Origin: an uncultured Roseiflexus sp.
GTDB lineage: Bacteria; Chloroflexota; Chloroflexia; Chloroflexales; Roseiflexaceae
Length of the DNA: 64,000 bases
NCBI GenBank assembly: GCA_937935075.1
Contig: CALGYB010000041.1
Span: forward strand, 1 to 64,000
Direction: 5' to 3'
Shown piece after piece: positions 10,387-18,315 of the stretch. How positions within the stretch are numbered: position 1 is the first letter of the stretch; each line of letters begins with the position of its first letter. The translations under genes were made by a program, and so were the position numbers. The notes under the pieces are model-generated. The model worked only from the letters and a program-made list of their open reading frames with translations, was not told the origin of the DNA and made no database searches.

Positions 10387-10493
10387 GGCGTCTCTGGTCA
10401 TAAATCAACCTGTGCGCAGCCGTTTGCATTTCGCTTCACACCGCGTTATACTCAGCACACGCGCGCGCGCTGTGTTCGCACCAAAGGCAGACC

Positions 10494-12383
10494 ATGGCAA
10501 CCCTGCGGGCACAATCCCATTCCGGCAATAGCGACTCGCCCGGTCCGGCGTCGCAGGCAGGCGCTGCCCGTGAGGTGCGCAACTATCGCCTCGATCAGCG
10601 CATCGGGCAGGACGAACTCGCAGTCATCTATCGTGCCACCCACCTGACGCTTGATCGTCCTGTGCTGGTATCAGTGCTGCACCGCACCGACTGGATCTCA
10701 TCGAGCCGCTTTCAGTTAGCCGCCCGGCTCGCCGCCCATCTGACCCATCCCAATCTGCTGCCGGTCATTGACGCCGGTCATGATGACCGTATCGGGCACT
10801 ACATGGTGACGCCGTATCTCGACACCCGCTCACTCCAGGAAGTGCTGGCGAGCGGCGCGCTCGATCCGGTGGAAGCGCTGCGTATCGCCACCCAACTGGC
10901 GAGTGTGCTCGATTACCTCCACACCCAGAACGTGGTGCACCGCGATGTGCAGCCGGCAAACATCCTGATTACCCCCCAGGGAACGGTGTTTCTTACCAAC
11001 CTGAGCCTCGCGGCATCGCCGGATACGCCTGATCTGTCGAGTGTTGACGATACAGACTATCGAACGCCATACACGGCGCCGGAGCAGACGCTGCGCACTG
11101 GCCAACCAGCGCCTGCCGGCGATCTCTATAGCCTTGGCGCTGTCATTTACCACATGCTCAGCGGCGAACCGCCGCCGCCGACCGGCGCCGTGCCATCACT
11201 GGCGCTGCGCGATGAGGCGCTTGCCGCTGCCGACCGGGTTATTCAGCGTTTGATGGCGGAACAACCGTCGCAACGGTACAGTAGCGCCGGTCAGGCGATC
11301 ACAGCATTGCGACAGGCACTGCGCCCGCAGATCGACGCGGCAACGGTCGATATGGAGGAGTCACGCTGGGAGCCAATCGCCGAATGGCTCGAGAACCCGC
11401 TCGAAACCGTGCTCGGAAACATGATCGATGCCGATTTCGTGGCGCGCAGCCGCACCCGCGCCGATACTCTGCACCGGGTCGATGCCATTCGTCGCCTGCT
11501 GGATCGCTGGAGCCGCCAGAACTGGACGCACCGGCCACAGTTGGGTCATCTGATTGAACCGGAGCAGATTGTCAGTTACAACCTCTACTTCTACGAGGTG
11601 CGCGTCGCCTATGAAACGCGCACGGCGCCGCAGGCGCGCCTCAGCGTGCACCGCGGCGGCGCACTGGCGCCTGCACGCGAAATCGGCTTGTGGGAAACGC
11701 CGGTTCCTGATGTGCCGCCGTTCGAGACGCACAATCCTGAACCTGTTGTCATTCCCGGATCACAGCGTGTAGTTGGATGCCCGGAGTGCAACGGCGCAGG
11801 CCGCATCCCCTGCCGGACGTGTCATGGCTCAGGGACGGTCATGCGCACGCGCAAGGTGCAGGAACCCGACCGCAGCGTGAAGAACCAGTCACTTCCCGAA
11901 GAATGCCCGACTTGCCGCGGCTACGGGCATGAGGAATGTGAGCGATGTGAAGGAACCGGGCAACTGCTGGAAGAGAAGGTGTTCAACTGGTCGCGCCACG
12001 CTCGCGTTTACTTCAACGAAGACGACCTCAGCGGGCTGCACAAGCCGACGCTTCAGGCAAAAGCGTTGAAGGTTTTCGATGGCCCGATCTCACTGCGCGA
12101 AGGACACTGGTATCAGGTTGCGCCCCTCAAGGAGGCAATCGAAGAGGCTCAGCGCAGTTGCAATAACGACACCCGCATTATCGCCGCCGAACTGACCATT
12201 CGCGGCGTTCCGGTGACCGAAGTCGATTACCGCTTCCGCGACCAGCCGCGGACACTGGCGTTTATCGGCTTCGACAATACCCTGAAAGGCGATAGCACGC
12301 TGTACGACGTCGAACGCCTCGTGCTGTACGCTATTATTCTGGTCATGGCGATCATTCTCGTGGCAATTCTCGTGTTACGTTGA
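10494..12383 (+). CDS. Tail-anchored pseudokinase with DnaJ-type zinc finger
   Basis: 629 residues. Residues 30-270 have the fold and order of a PknB-like Ser/Thr kinase: HRDVQPANIL at 149-158, the APE motif (YTAPEQ) and DLYSLGAVIYHML. Key residues are missing. The ATP-binding lysine of the VAIK motif is Ser60 (VLVSVL), the DFG triad is Asn-Leu-Ser at 169-171, and the glycine loop is degenerate. Catalysis is therefore unlikely, although HRD and its Asn are kept. Residues 429-487 carry four CxxCxGxG repeats (CPECNGAG, CRTCHGSG, CPTCRGYG, CERCEGTG), the zinc-binding arrangement of DnaJ. A single hydrophobic segment at about 609-628 ends the protein, predicting a cytoplasmic body on a C-terminal anchor. 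It likely scaffolds or senses at the membrane; partners are unknown. Confidence 0.82.
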   Translation: MATLRAQSHSGNSDSPGPASQAGAAREVRNYRLDQRIGQDELAVIYRATHLTLDRPVLVSVLHRTDWISSSRFQLAARLAAHLTHPNLLPVIDAGHDDRIGHYMVTPYLDTRSLQEVLASGALDPVEALRIATQLASVLDYLHTQNVVHRDVQPANILITPQGTVFLTNLSLAASPDTPDLSSVDDTDYRTPYTAPEQTLRTGQPAPAGDLYSLGAVIYHMLSGEPPPPTGAVPSLALRDEALAAADRVIQRLMAEQPSQRYSSAGQAITALRQALRPQIDAATVDMEESRWEPIAEWLENPLETVLGNMIDADFVARSRTRADTLHRVDAIRRLLDRWSRQNWTHRPQLGHLIEPEQIVSYNLYFYEVRVAYETRTAPQARLSVHRGGALAPAREIGLWETPVPDVPPFETHNPEPVVIPGSQRVVGCPECNGAGRIPCRTCHGSGTVMRTRKVQEPDRSVKNQSLPEECPTCRGYGHEECERCEGTGQLLEEKVFNWSRHARVYFNEDDLSGLHKPTLQAKALKVFDGPISLREGHWYQVAPLKEAIEEAQRSCNNDTRIIAAELTIRGVPVTEVDYRFRDQPRTLAFIGFDNTLKGDSTLYDVERLVLYAIILVMAIILVAILVLR

Positions 12384-12386
12384 ATA

Positions 12387-12732
12387 TTGCCGGTTGGTTG
12401 CAGGCGCGCCGGTGGGCGTGTGTGCCAGGCGCGACGTGCGCCGGTTGCAGGCGCGCCGGAGGCGGGAGGTCCAGGCGCGACGTGCGCTGGTTGCAGGCGC
12501 GCCGGAGGCGGGAGGTCCAGGCGTGACGTGCACCGGTCGCAGGCGCGCCGGAGGCGGGAGGTCCAGGCGCGACGTGCGCCGGTTGCAGGCGTGCCGGAGG
12601 CGGGAGGTCCAGGCGCGACGTGCGCTGGGCGGAATACATTCCGCGTTACGTATGGTCTCTTCTTCCGGCGCCAGTGGGCGTGCGTGCCAGGCGCGACGTG
12701 CGCCGGTTGCAGGCGCGCCGGAGGCCGTCTGG
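12387..12732. repeat. 46-bp tandem repeat array
   Basis: Copies of a 46-bp unit containing GACGTGCGCCGGTTGCAGGC, then GCGCCGGAGGCGGGAGGTCC, with unit landmarks at 12433, 12479, 12525, 12571 and 12617 (exact 46-bp steps). A partial unit precedes it at about 12387. After an interruption (12625-12675) another partial unit lies at 12675-12727. Units differ by a few bases. Because 46 is not a multiple of three, the array is open in several frames on both strands; those frames are not genes. No spacers are present. Confidence 0.85.
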
Positions 12733-12802
12733 GACTGACACGCAGCGAGAGATATTGCAGATTGCACGTGGAACAGTGGAAGGTGAAAGGAGCGAATGTA
12801 GC

Positions 12803-12851
12803 TCCCTCACCCCTCACCTCTCACCTCTCACCTCTCACCCCTCACCCCTCC
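12803..12851. repeat. Seven-base tandem array (CACCYCT)
   Basis: At least six consecutive heptamers of the form CACCTCT or CACCCCT. The period of seven continues more loosely upstream through GTGGAAC/AAGGTGA-like units from about 12765. It lies between the 46-bp array and the DUF2892 gene. No coding capacity. Confidence 0.75.
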
Positions 12852-12937
12852 TGCGCCTGTAACATTTTTCACACACGCTACGTCTAATACAGCGAAACAA
12901 TGATCAACTACGTCATGCCCTGAAAGGAGGGACAACG

Positions 12938-13156
12938 ATGTTCCATCAAAATGTCGGTCCGATCGATCGTGGCATTCGGGCGATTCTCGGTATTGCACTG
13001 CTCGTTGCCACGTTTGTGCTGTTCAGTGGCTTCTGGCAGGCGCTCGCCGCCCTTGTGGCGGTCATTCTGCTGATCACTGCCATCTTCGGCGTGTGCCCGC
13101 TCTACACGGCGCTCGGCATCGACACCACGCCGACCAAACCGGCAGCAAAGCACTGA
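12938..13156 (+). CDS. Small DUF2892 membrane protein
   Basis: 72 residues with an excellent ribosome-binding site (AAAGGAGGG at 12921-12929). The N-terminus (NVGPIDRGIRAILG) and the two following hydrophobic helices (about 15-32 and 35-55), then CPLYTALGIDT, are typical of DUF2892, an inner-membrane family related to the C-terminal segment of YgaP. The conserved Cys-Pro (about residue 53) is present. The family has no settled function; some members accompany rhodanese or sulfur-metabolism proteins, but no such neighbour is here. It is a single-gene unit ending at a strong terminator. Confidence 0.82.
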   Translation: MFHQNVGPIDRGIRAILGIALLVATFVLFSGFWQALAALVAVILLITAIFGVCPLYTALGIDTTPTKPAAKH

Positions 13157-13204
13157 GCAGACGCATCACCGGAGCGGGACATCCAATCCGGTAGCATCCA
13201 GCGC

Positions 13205-13242
13205 CAGAAGGTCCCATCAGTACGATGGGACTTTCTGTTTGC
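13205..13242 (+). terminator. Rho-independent terminator after the DUF2892 gene
   Basis: Stem CAGAAGGTCCCATC (13205-13218), loop AGTAC, returning arm GATGGGACTTTCTG (13224-13237) with one G-U pair, then TTT. It ends the gene stopping at 13156. In the other direction it could also serve the convergent Uma2 gene ending at 13273. Confidence 0.8.
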
Positions 13243-13272
13243 CTCTGGTTTGCCGACCGATGAATATGCGCT

Positions 13273-13845
13273 TTATCTCCCGAAGATCAATGCAACGTCG
13301 AACGTCACTACTGGGAGTGTCGCTGAGGTGATCCGCTCGCCGGGAACAAACGTCAGGCGCCGTGTGTATCGGTCATTCTGCGGATCGAGATGCTGTTCGA
13401 TGGTCTCCTGGACAACATCGATCAACCAGGCTTCCGGGATCCCGGCAGCGGCATAGCGGGGAAGTTTTTCACGCCTGTCGTACTCGCGCGATGTGTCGGC
13501 GACTTCGATGACGAAGAAGATATCCTGGGGCGCAGGGTGTTGCTGCGCATAGTAGTCCGGGCGTGGACGAAGCGCGGCAAGATCAGGTTGAGGTTCGTTG
13601 AATCCATCGAGCCTGATGGGGTCCTGCACGCTGATCACGGCGTGGTCAACGACAGTCTTCGTGAGGAGCGCGTTCAGCCGTTTGACAACTGCTGCGTGAA
13701 GCGGTCCCACGGGACTCATAACGCGCACCTCGCCGTCGATCAACTCGACCCGATCATCCTCCGCCAGGATGCCTGTCTCGCGCATGCGTTGATACTCATC
13801 AACACTGAACGGTCTACGCACAATCTCGACGGTCATTGCACACAT
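13273..13845 (-). CDS. Uma2 family protein (DUF820, putative PD-(D/E)XK nuclease fold)
   Basis: 190 residues. The motifs of the family are in order: the N-terminal SVDEYQRM, ELIDGEVRVM, QPDLAAL (Asp of the nuclease core), and FFVIEVADTSREYDRREK (Glu plus Lys), then Y..AGIPEAWLID. The fold is that of restriction-type nucleases, but members are very numerous in cyanobacteria and Chloroflexota and their role is not established. Start could be residue 1 or the Met at residue 4 (MTVEIV, 13836). It is not preceded by a methylase. A second, divergent family member lies at 17329-17949. Confidence 0.85.
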   Translation of the reverse strand: MCAMTVEIVRRPFSVDEYQRMRETGILAEDDRVELIDGEVRVMSPVGPLHAAVVKRLNALLTKTVVDHAVISVQDPIRLDGFNEPQPDLAALRPRPDYYAQQHPAPQDIFFVIEVADTSREYDRREKLPRYAAAGIPEAWLIDVVQETIEQHLDPQNDRYTRRLTFVPGERITSATLPVVTFDVALIFGR

Positions 13846-14030
13846 CTTTCAGTCCGGTCCCAGCCCTCTGCGCGCTTCCTGCGCATTGACCGCCTCTGCT
13901 CCGGCACATGCTCACCTCGTCTGCCCGGTCAGTCGGCTGTAGTATATCACGGTGCGAACACGGAAGATCCATCGATCTTGCAGTGATGTTGCGGATGTGA
14001 ACGCGCATCACCCACACGCGGCATATTGTG

Positions 14031-14085
14031 ATGATTGCGCAGCAGGTTGCGGAAGATGCTGCGAAACTGTGGAAGGCGCCATTGA
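14031..14085 (+). pseudogene. Possible remnant of MntA-type nucleotidyltransferase
   Basis: The frame MIAQQVAEDAAKLWK resembles the N-terminal helix that precedes the GSxARG motif in minimal nucleotidyltransferases, the partners of HepT. Similarity ends after about 17 codons. It sits directly upstream of the HepT remnant, the order expected for a MntA-HepT pair. The match is short, so confidence is low. Confidence 0.3.
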
Positions 14086-14109
14086 CGAAGCGACAGGCGT
14101 CCGCTTCTG

Positions 14110-14280
14110 ATGGATATGCTGGACAGTGTGCATAAAGCTACGACCTATCTTGCTGACCAGAGTTACTCGGATTTTCTCGCAGATATGAAGACACAGGATG
14201 CAGTGGTGCGGAATCTAATCTGGAGATTCTGGGCGAAGCAGCGCATCTCATACCCGATACACCATATCAAGATACCGTCG
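14110..14280 (+). pseudogene. Frameshifted HepT (DUF86) toxin fragment
   Basis: From ATG 14110 the frame reads MDMLDSVHKATTYLADQSYSD and on through FLADMKTQDAVVRNL, a clear HepT/DUF86 N-terminal half. After Asn-Leu the family continues [11 protein letters not shown], but here that segment lies in another frame. The sequence AATCTAATCTGGAG contains a 5-bp tandem duplication (AATCT, 14212-14221); removing one copy restores [18 protein letters not shown]. The C-terminal half with the RX4-6H active motif is absent, because the sequence runs into the 3' end of the opposite-strand lyase gene at 14248. It is therefore a dead toxin gene of a MntA-HepT system. Confidence 0.72.
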
Positions 14281-15744
14281 TAACAGATCGCTGACGATGC
14301 CGCGAAACGGCAGCGACGCCGCCATGCCATACACCGGCGCCATGCCGCCTTTGGCGCGCGGTTCGCGGCGCACAGCGGCGACCGCGTCGCGCAGATCGGT
14401 GATGAAGCGGTCGGCGATGCCGGGTTGGGTATGCGGCAGGGTGACGCAGATGTGGATCGCTGGCGGGTGGTGCAGCCCGTTGAGGTTCCAGCCGCGCTGC
14501 GCCATCTGATCGAGCACACGGTAAATGTCGAGGTGGGTCGAAGCAAACGCGATCACCCACAGCGGATCGCCAAGGACGCGCAATTCTGGAATGGACTCGA
14601 TGCCGCTGCGGATGCGCTGCGCCGTCTCCAGAATGCGCCGGGTCGCCTCCAGATACCCCTGTTCGCCGATGCTGACCATTGCGGCCCATGCAGCGGCGCT
14701 CAGGCCGCCAGGACGGCTGCCTGCCATCGTCGGTGAAACGTACAGCCCGCCGGGCCAGTCGGCAGCAACATAGTACTGGAAACGGCGCAGGGCTTCGGTG
14801 CGGTAGAGAATGACCGACGTTCCCTTGGCAGCGTATCCGTACTTGTGGGTATCCACTGAGAGCGAGGTGACGCCAGGAACGCTAAAGTCGAACGGCGGAA
14901 CCGGGTAGCCGAGCCGACGCGCCCATGGGAGCACAAATCCGCCAAGGCAAGCATCAACGTGCATGCCAATGCGTCGCTCGCCTGCCAGGGCTGCCAGGTC
15001 GGCAATCGGGTCGATGACGCCGTGGGGGAACGACGGCGCCGATCCGACCAGTGCAATTGTGTTGCGGGTCATGGCGCGCCGCGCAGCGGCGACATCGGCG
15101 CGAAAGCGCGCATCGACCGGGATGCGCACGAGCCGGATGCCGAAGTAGTGTGCGGCTTTGTCGAAGGCTGCGTGCGCGGTGCGCGGGACGATCACTTCGG
15201 GATGATGGATGCCGCGCTGCTCGCGCGCCCAGTCGCGGTAGGTCTTCATCGCCAGCAGAATGCTCTCCGTGCCGCCGGAAGTGACCGTCCCGCAGACGCC
15301 GGGTTCGCCGCCGAGCATCGACGCGGTCATAGCGACGATTTCGGCTTCATATCGGGCGATGCTGGGCCAGAGATCGACATGCAGTGGATTACTCGCTGCA
15401 TGGAGCGTATACGCCTGACTCAGAAACGCCTGGTGGTCAGGGTCGCTATGGTAGACGGCGCCCGACACATACCCTTCACGCCAGCGCGGGGTTTCGCGTT
15501 CCGCCAGGCGACGCATCTCGGCGAGAATATCATCGCGGCTGCGCCCGATGGCGGGAAGACGGACGTAGACCGGCGTTTCATTGCGGTACGGCTTGAGTGA
15601 CGGTTCGATCTCAGCCAGCAACGTCTCGTACTGCGCTTCAAGCCGGCGCTGCACTGCCGGAATGCGCCGCAGAACCGCCTCAAGTGCAGCGGTCGCGCGC
15701 CCGCCTGCCGACTCCAGCGCCGCATAAAGTCGGAAACCTGCCAT
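14248..15744 (-). CDS. PLP-dependent decarboxylase / sphingosine-1-phosphate lyase-like
   Basis: 498 residues, group II decarboxylase fold. The PLP lysine is in [14 protein letters not shown] (around residue 303), preceded by [14 protein letters not shown] (the PLP-ring Asp) and by [11 protein letters not shown] near residue 160. The N-terminus and the wording of these motifs resemble sphingosine-1-phosphate lyases more than glutamate or aromatic decarboxylases. It is the last gene of a minus-strand unit: its ATG lies one base after the stop of the FGGY kinase gene, so the two are co-translated. A kinase that phosphorylates a polyol or sugar followed by a lyase suggests a phosphorylate-then-cleave route, but the substrate cannot be read from sequence. 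Confidence 0.82.
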   Translation of the reverse strand: MAGFRLYAALESAGGRATAALEAVLRRIPAVQRRLEAQYETLLAEIEPSLKPYRNETPVYVRLPAIGRSRDDILAEMRRLAERETPRWREGYVSGAVYHSDPDHQAFLSQAYTLHAASNPLHVDLWPSIARYEAEIVAMTASMLGGEPGVCGTVTSGGTESILLAMKTYRDWAREQRGIHHPEVIVPRTAHAAFDKAAHYFGIRLVRIPVDARFRADVAAARRAMTRNTIALVGSAPSFPHGVIDPIADLAALAGERRIGMHVDACLGGFVLPWARRLGYPVPPFDFSVPGVTSLSVDTHKYGYAAKGTSVILYRTEALRRFQYYVAADWPGGLYVSPTMAGSRPGGLSAAAWAAMVSIGEQGYLEATRRILETAQRIRSGIESIPELRVLGDPLWVIAFASTHLDIYRVLDQMAQRGWNLNGLHHPPAIHICVTLPHTQPGIADRFITDLRDAVAAVRREPRAKGGMAPVYGMAASLPFRGIVSDLLRRYLDMVYRV

Positions 15745-15745
15745 G

Positions 15746-17332
15746 TTACCCTCGATTCAATCGTGCGTAAATGTGCCGATTCTTCCGGTAGATGCGCATA
15801 AAGGCGTGAAACAGTTCGTCGTAAGTGCGCCGGTGCTCATGGCGCGGATGGAAGGTCGCAGCCACCGGTGCACGGATGCGACCGAAGGATTGGCATCCAA
15901 TCGCCACTGCCGCAATCAGTGCCGCACCGCGCACATTGGCAAGGAGCGGATGCGTCGCCTGATGGATGGGACATCCAAGCACATCGGCGAAGATCTGGCA
16001 CCAGACGGCGGACTGCGCACCGCCGCCGGTCATGATGATCGTGCCGGGCGAGCGCCGCATAAAACGGCGAACCGCGTCACGCAGCCAGCGCATATTGTAG
16101 GCGACCCCTTCCATTACAGCGCGCGCCATCTGTGCTCGCGTCGTCGTCAGCGACAGGTTGTGAAATCCGCCGCGCAGCGTATGATCTTCAACCGGAGTGC
16201 GTTCACCGTAAAGCCAGGGGGTGAAAATCAATCCGCCGCTGCCGGGCGCTTCGCGCTCTACCATGCGGTTCAGCGCAGCATAGAACTCATCTGGGCGCGA
16301 CGTTGCCAGTTCATCGTCCGCGAACAACAGATTGTCGCGCAGGAAGGTCAGACAGGCGCCGGCGCACTCCTGCTCGTTGGTAAGCAGGTATTTCCCCGGA
16401 ATTGCCGACGGCAGCGACGCCATGTTGTGGAACAGATCGGTGCGCTTGAACGGCACATGGCAGACGAGCCACGACGATGTGCCGACATACAGGTTGGCGT
16501 CGTAGTCACGGATCGCGCCTGCGCCCACTGCCGCCGAATGAACATCCGACGACCCGACGGCCACCGGTGCGCCCGGCTCGACGCCAAGATGTTCGGCAGC
16601 CTTGGCGGTCAGCGGATCCAGGATGGCGGTTGCGCGCCGCAGATCGGGCAATTTCGCGCGCTCGACGCCGGTCAGCGCCAGCAGTTGTGGCGCATACGCG
16701 ATTTGATCAATGGCGCGATTATCGGTCAGCCAGTGGAGGGTGATCGAATCGAACGACGCGGCGCGCACTCCGGTGAGGCGCAGGTTGATGTAATCCTTTG
16801 GTTCGAGAAAGATGCTCGTGGAGCGGTACACGTCGGGGCGCGCCCGCCGGAGATACAGGATGTGCGCCAGCGAGTCCTTTCCCGCCAGACCAGGCGCGCC
16901 GCCGGTGAGTCGAATCCAGGTTGCCAGTTTCGCCAGTCCATATCCGGCGACGGTAGGCCGACCGGCGACCAGGGTATGGATGTCGGATGCGCCGCGCGAG
17001 TCCATCCAGATGATTGCGTTGGTAAGCGGAAGGTCATCGTCGCCAACGGCGACCGTGCCTGACCACTGCGCCGTCGCGCCGACCGCTGCAACACGGGTAA
17101 TGCCAGTGGTGGCCGTCAGGCGGCGCGTCGCAGCGCCAATCGCCTCCCACCATTCAAGCGCGTTTTGTTCAGCGCCTCCACCCTGCCACAGATGCAACTG
17201 TACCGGCTCGAACTCCCACGCCAGCACCTCGCCGTCGTGAGTCACGAGCGCCGCCTTGGGACCAGACGTGCCCAGGTCAATTGCCAGGATTGGCATGTCC
17301 GAGGTCATTGCTCCTGCAAATGCTCCGTTCAC
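15746..17332 (-). CDS. FGGY-family carbohydrate kinase (xylulokinase-like)
   Basis: Up to 528 residues. It has the phosphate-1 motif [13 protein letters not shown] at the N-terminus and [19 protein letters not shown] (adenosine motif) near residue 430, with the typical length and two-domain layout of FGGY kinases, which phosphorylate pentuloses, polyols or related sugars. Two starts are possible: GTG at 17332, overlapping the stop of the upstream Uma2 gene as GTGA, or ATG at 17308 (MTSDMPIL). The overlap argues for translational coupling whichever is used. Downstream it abuts the PLP-dependent lyase by one base. Xylulokinase is the nearest familiar name, but the substrate is not settled. Confidence 0.85.
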   Translation of the reverse strand: MNGAFAGAMTSDMPILAIDLGTSGPKAALVTHDGEVLAWEFEPVQLHLWQGGGAEQNALEWWEAIGAATRRLTATTGITRVAAVGATAQWSGTVAVGDDDLPLTNAIIWMDSRGASDIHTLVAGRPTVAGYGLAKLATWIRLTGGAPGLAGKDSLAHILYLRRARPDVYRSTSIFLEPKDYINLRLTGVRAASFDSITLHWLTDNRAIDQIAYAPQLLALTGVERAKLPDLRRATAILDPLTAKAAEHLGVEPGAPVAVGSSDVHSAAVGAGAIRDYDANLYVGTSSWLVCHVPFKRTDLFHNMASLPSAIPGKYLLTNEQECAGACLTFLRDNLLFADDELATSRPDEFYAALNRMVEREAPGSGGLIFTPWLYGERTPVEDHTLRGGFHNLSLTTTRAQMARAVMEGVAYNMRWLRDAVRRFMRRSPGTIIMTGGGAQSAVWCQIFADVLGCPIHQATHPLLANVRGAALIAAVAIGCQSFGRIRAPVAATFHPRHEHRRTYDELFHAFMRIYRKNRHIYARLNRG

Positions 17333-17949
17333 GACGCATCAAAGACCTCATCAACGTTCACGCTGAAGCCTTCGAGCAGCGCCGACGTCGCCCGATTACT
17401 GCGACGAAAGACCCCATGGGACGCATAGGCGTCATCGGTCAGCGACAGGACTGTGATCGTTTCGTCTATTGGGTTCACGATCCAGTACTCAGGAATCCCT
17501 GCGCTGGCATAGTCTCGCACCTTATCGACAGTGTCGCGTTCCGGGTCGTCCTCGCTCACCACTTCCAGCACCAGGTCGGCGCCGGTCCAGTAGCGGTTCT
17601 GTGCGCGTGGATCATCAGCGCGCTGCAAGAGCAGCAGGTCCGGCTCACGGAACGTCGTCGGACCAACCTGCAAGCGAAGCGGTGCGAAGAGGACCAGCCC
17701 GCCGCGTGGTTGCAGGAATGCGAAGAACACGCGGTACAGGAACGCCAGAATCATCTGATGGCGCTGCGTAGGCATTGGCAGCATCTCCAGGTTGCCATGG
17801 GAAAATTCTGCCAGACAACGTGTATGATCGGTCAGTTTCAGGTATTGTTCGACCGTCCAGAGACCCTGCAACGGTGCGAGATCGATGCTGACGCCATGGG
17901 CTTCACACACCAGCAACATCGACGAATCGCGGATGACGCCTGTCATCAC
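17329..17949 (-). CDS. Uma2 family protein (DUF820), first gene of kinase-lyase unit
   Basis: 206 residues. Family motifs are recognisable though divergent: TVEQYLKLTDH, E..HGNLEMLPMPT, FREPDLLLL (core Asp), DLVLEVVSEDDPERDTVDK (core Glu and Lys region) and Y..AGIPEYWIV. It heads a tightly packed minus-strand unit, its stop overlapping the GTG of the FGGY kinase. Such coupling of an Uma2 gene to metabolic enzymes is unusual, since these genes normally stand alone. Whether the coupling is functional or accidental is not clear. Confidence 0.82.
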   Translation of the reverse strand: MMTGVIRDSSMLLVCEAHGVSIDLAPLQGLWTVEQYLKLTDHTRCLAEFSHGNLEMLPMPTQRHQMILAFLYRVFFAFLQPRGGLVLFAPLRLQVGPTTFREPDLLLLQRADDPRAQNRYWTGADLVLEVVSEDDPERDTVDKVRDYASAGIPEYWIVNPIDETITVLSLTDDAYASHGVFRRSNRATSALLEGFSVNVDEVFDAS

Positions 17950-17960
17950 ATGCTCTCTTT

Positions 17961-18083
17961 CTACGCCGCCTGATGCACTGCCACTGCCGCGCGCAGACCA
18001 GACTCGATTGCTCCCTGGATCCAGGCATGGTACAGCGAAGCATGTTCACCGGCAAAGGCGAATGTGTGATGAAAGTGTAACAT
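17961..18083 (-). pseudogene. C-terminal fragment of FAD-dependent amine oxidase
   Basis: Only 40 codons remain, reading ...[20 protein letters not shown] and SGLRAA before the stop. This is the signature FAD-contact end of flavin monoamine oxidases (FAGEH...G...GAI.SG..AA). Nothing upstream in any frame continues the protein. The fragment sits between the Uma2 gene and a dispersed repeat, so the rest was deleted. Confidence 0.75.
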
Positions 18084-18182
18084 AAGCAGGCGAAGATCCG
18101 AAAAAGTGAATTGGGTAGGCAAAGGCGTCGCCTTTGCCCGCCCAACTGTACCTCATGAGGCGAGTTTTCAGACGCACCCAGC

Positions 18183-18284
18183 AGGAAGATTAACCGGATG
18201 TCAGACAATCTCGTGATCGGCGTTGGCTGAGCCTGTCGAAGCCAACGCCAATCGCTCCACAGGTGCAAGCGTGTTTGTTCGGGT
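18183..18284. repeat. 100-bp dispersed repeat, copy 1, with conserved-loop hairpin
   Basis: Aligned base for base with 23394-23495 at a constant offset of 5211. Shared segments include GACAATCTCGTGA and CACAGGTGCAA. Inside is a 10-bp stem GGCGTTGGCT (18219-18228) / AGCCAACGCC (18240-18249) around the loop GAGCCTGTCGA. It lies between the amine oxidase fragment and the 3' end of the rhamnosidase gene. Confidence 0.8.
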
Positions 18285-18315
18285 TTAGTCTTCTATGCGT
18301 CAGTTATATTTCACC

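Noticed and set aside
12387-12732. CRISPR array
   Set aside because: The 46-bp units are contiguous with no unique spacers, and no cas gene is near.
12227-12887. Proteins encoded across the 46-bp array on either strand
   Set aside because: The unit length is not a multiple of three and contains no stops, so all such frames are repeat artefacts; no ribosome-binding site or family pattern.
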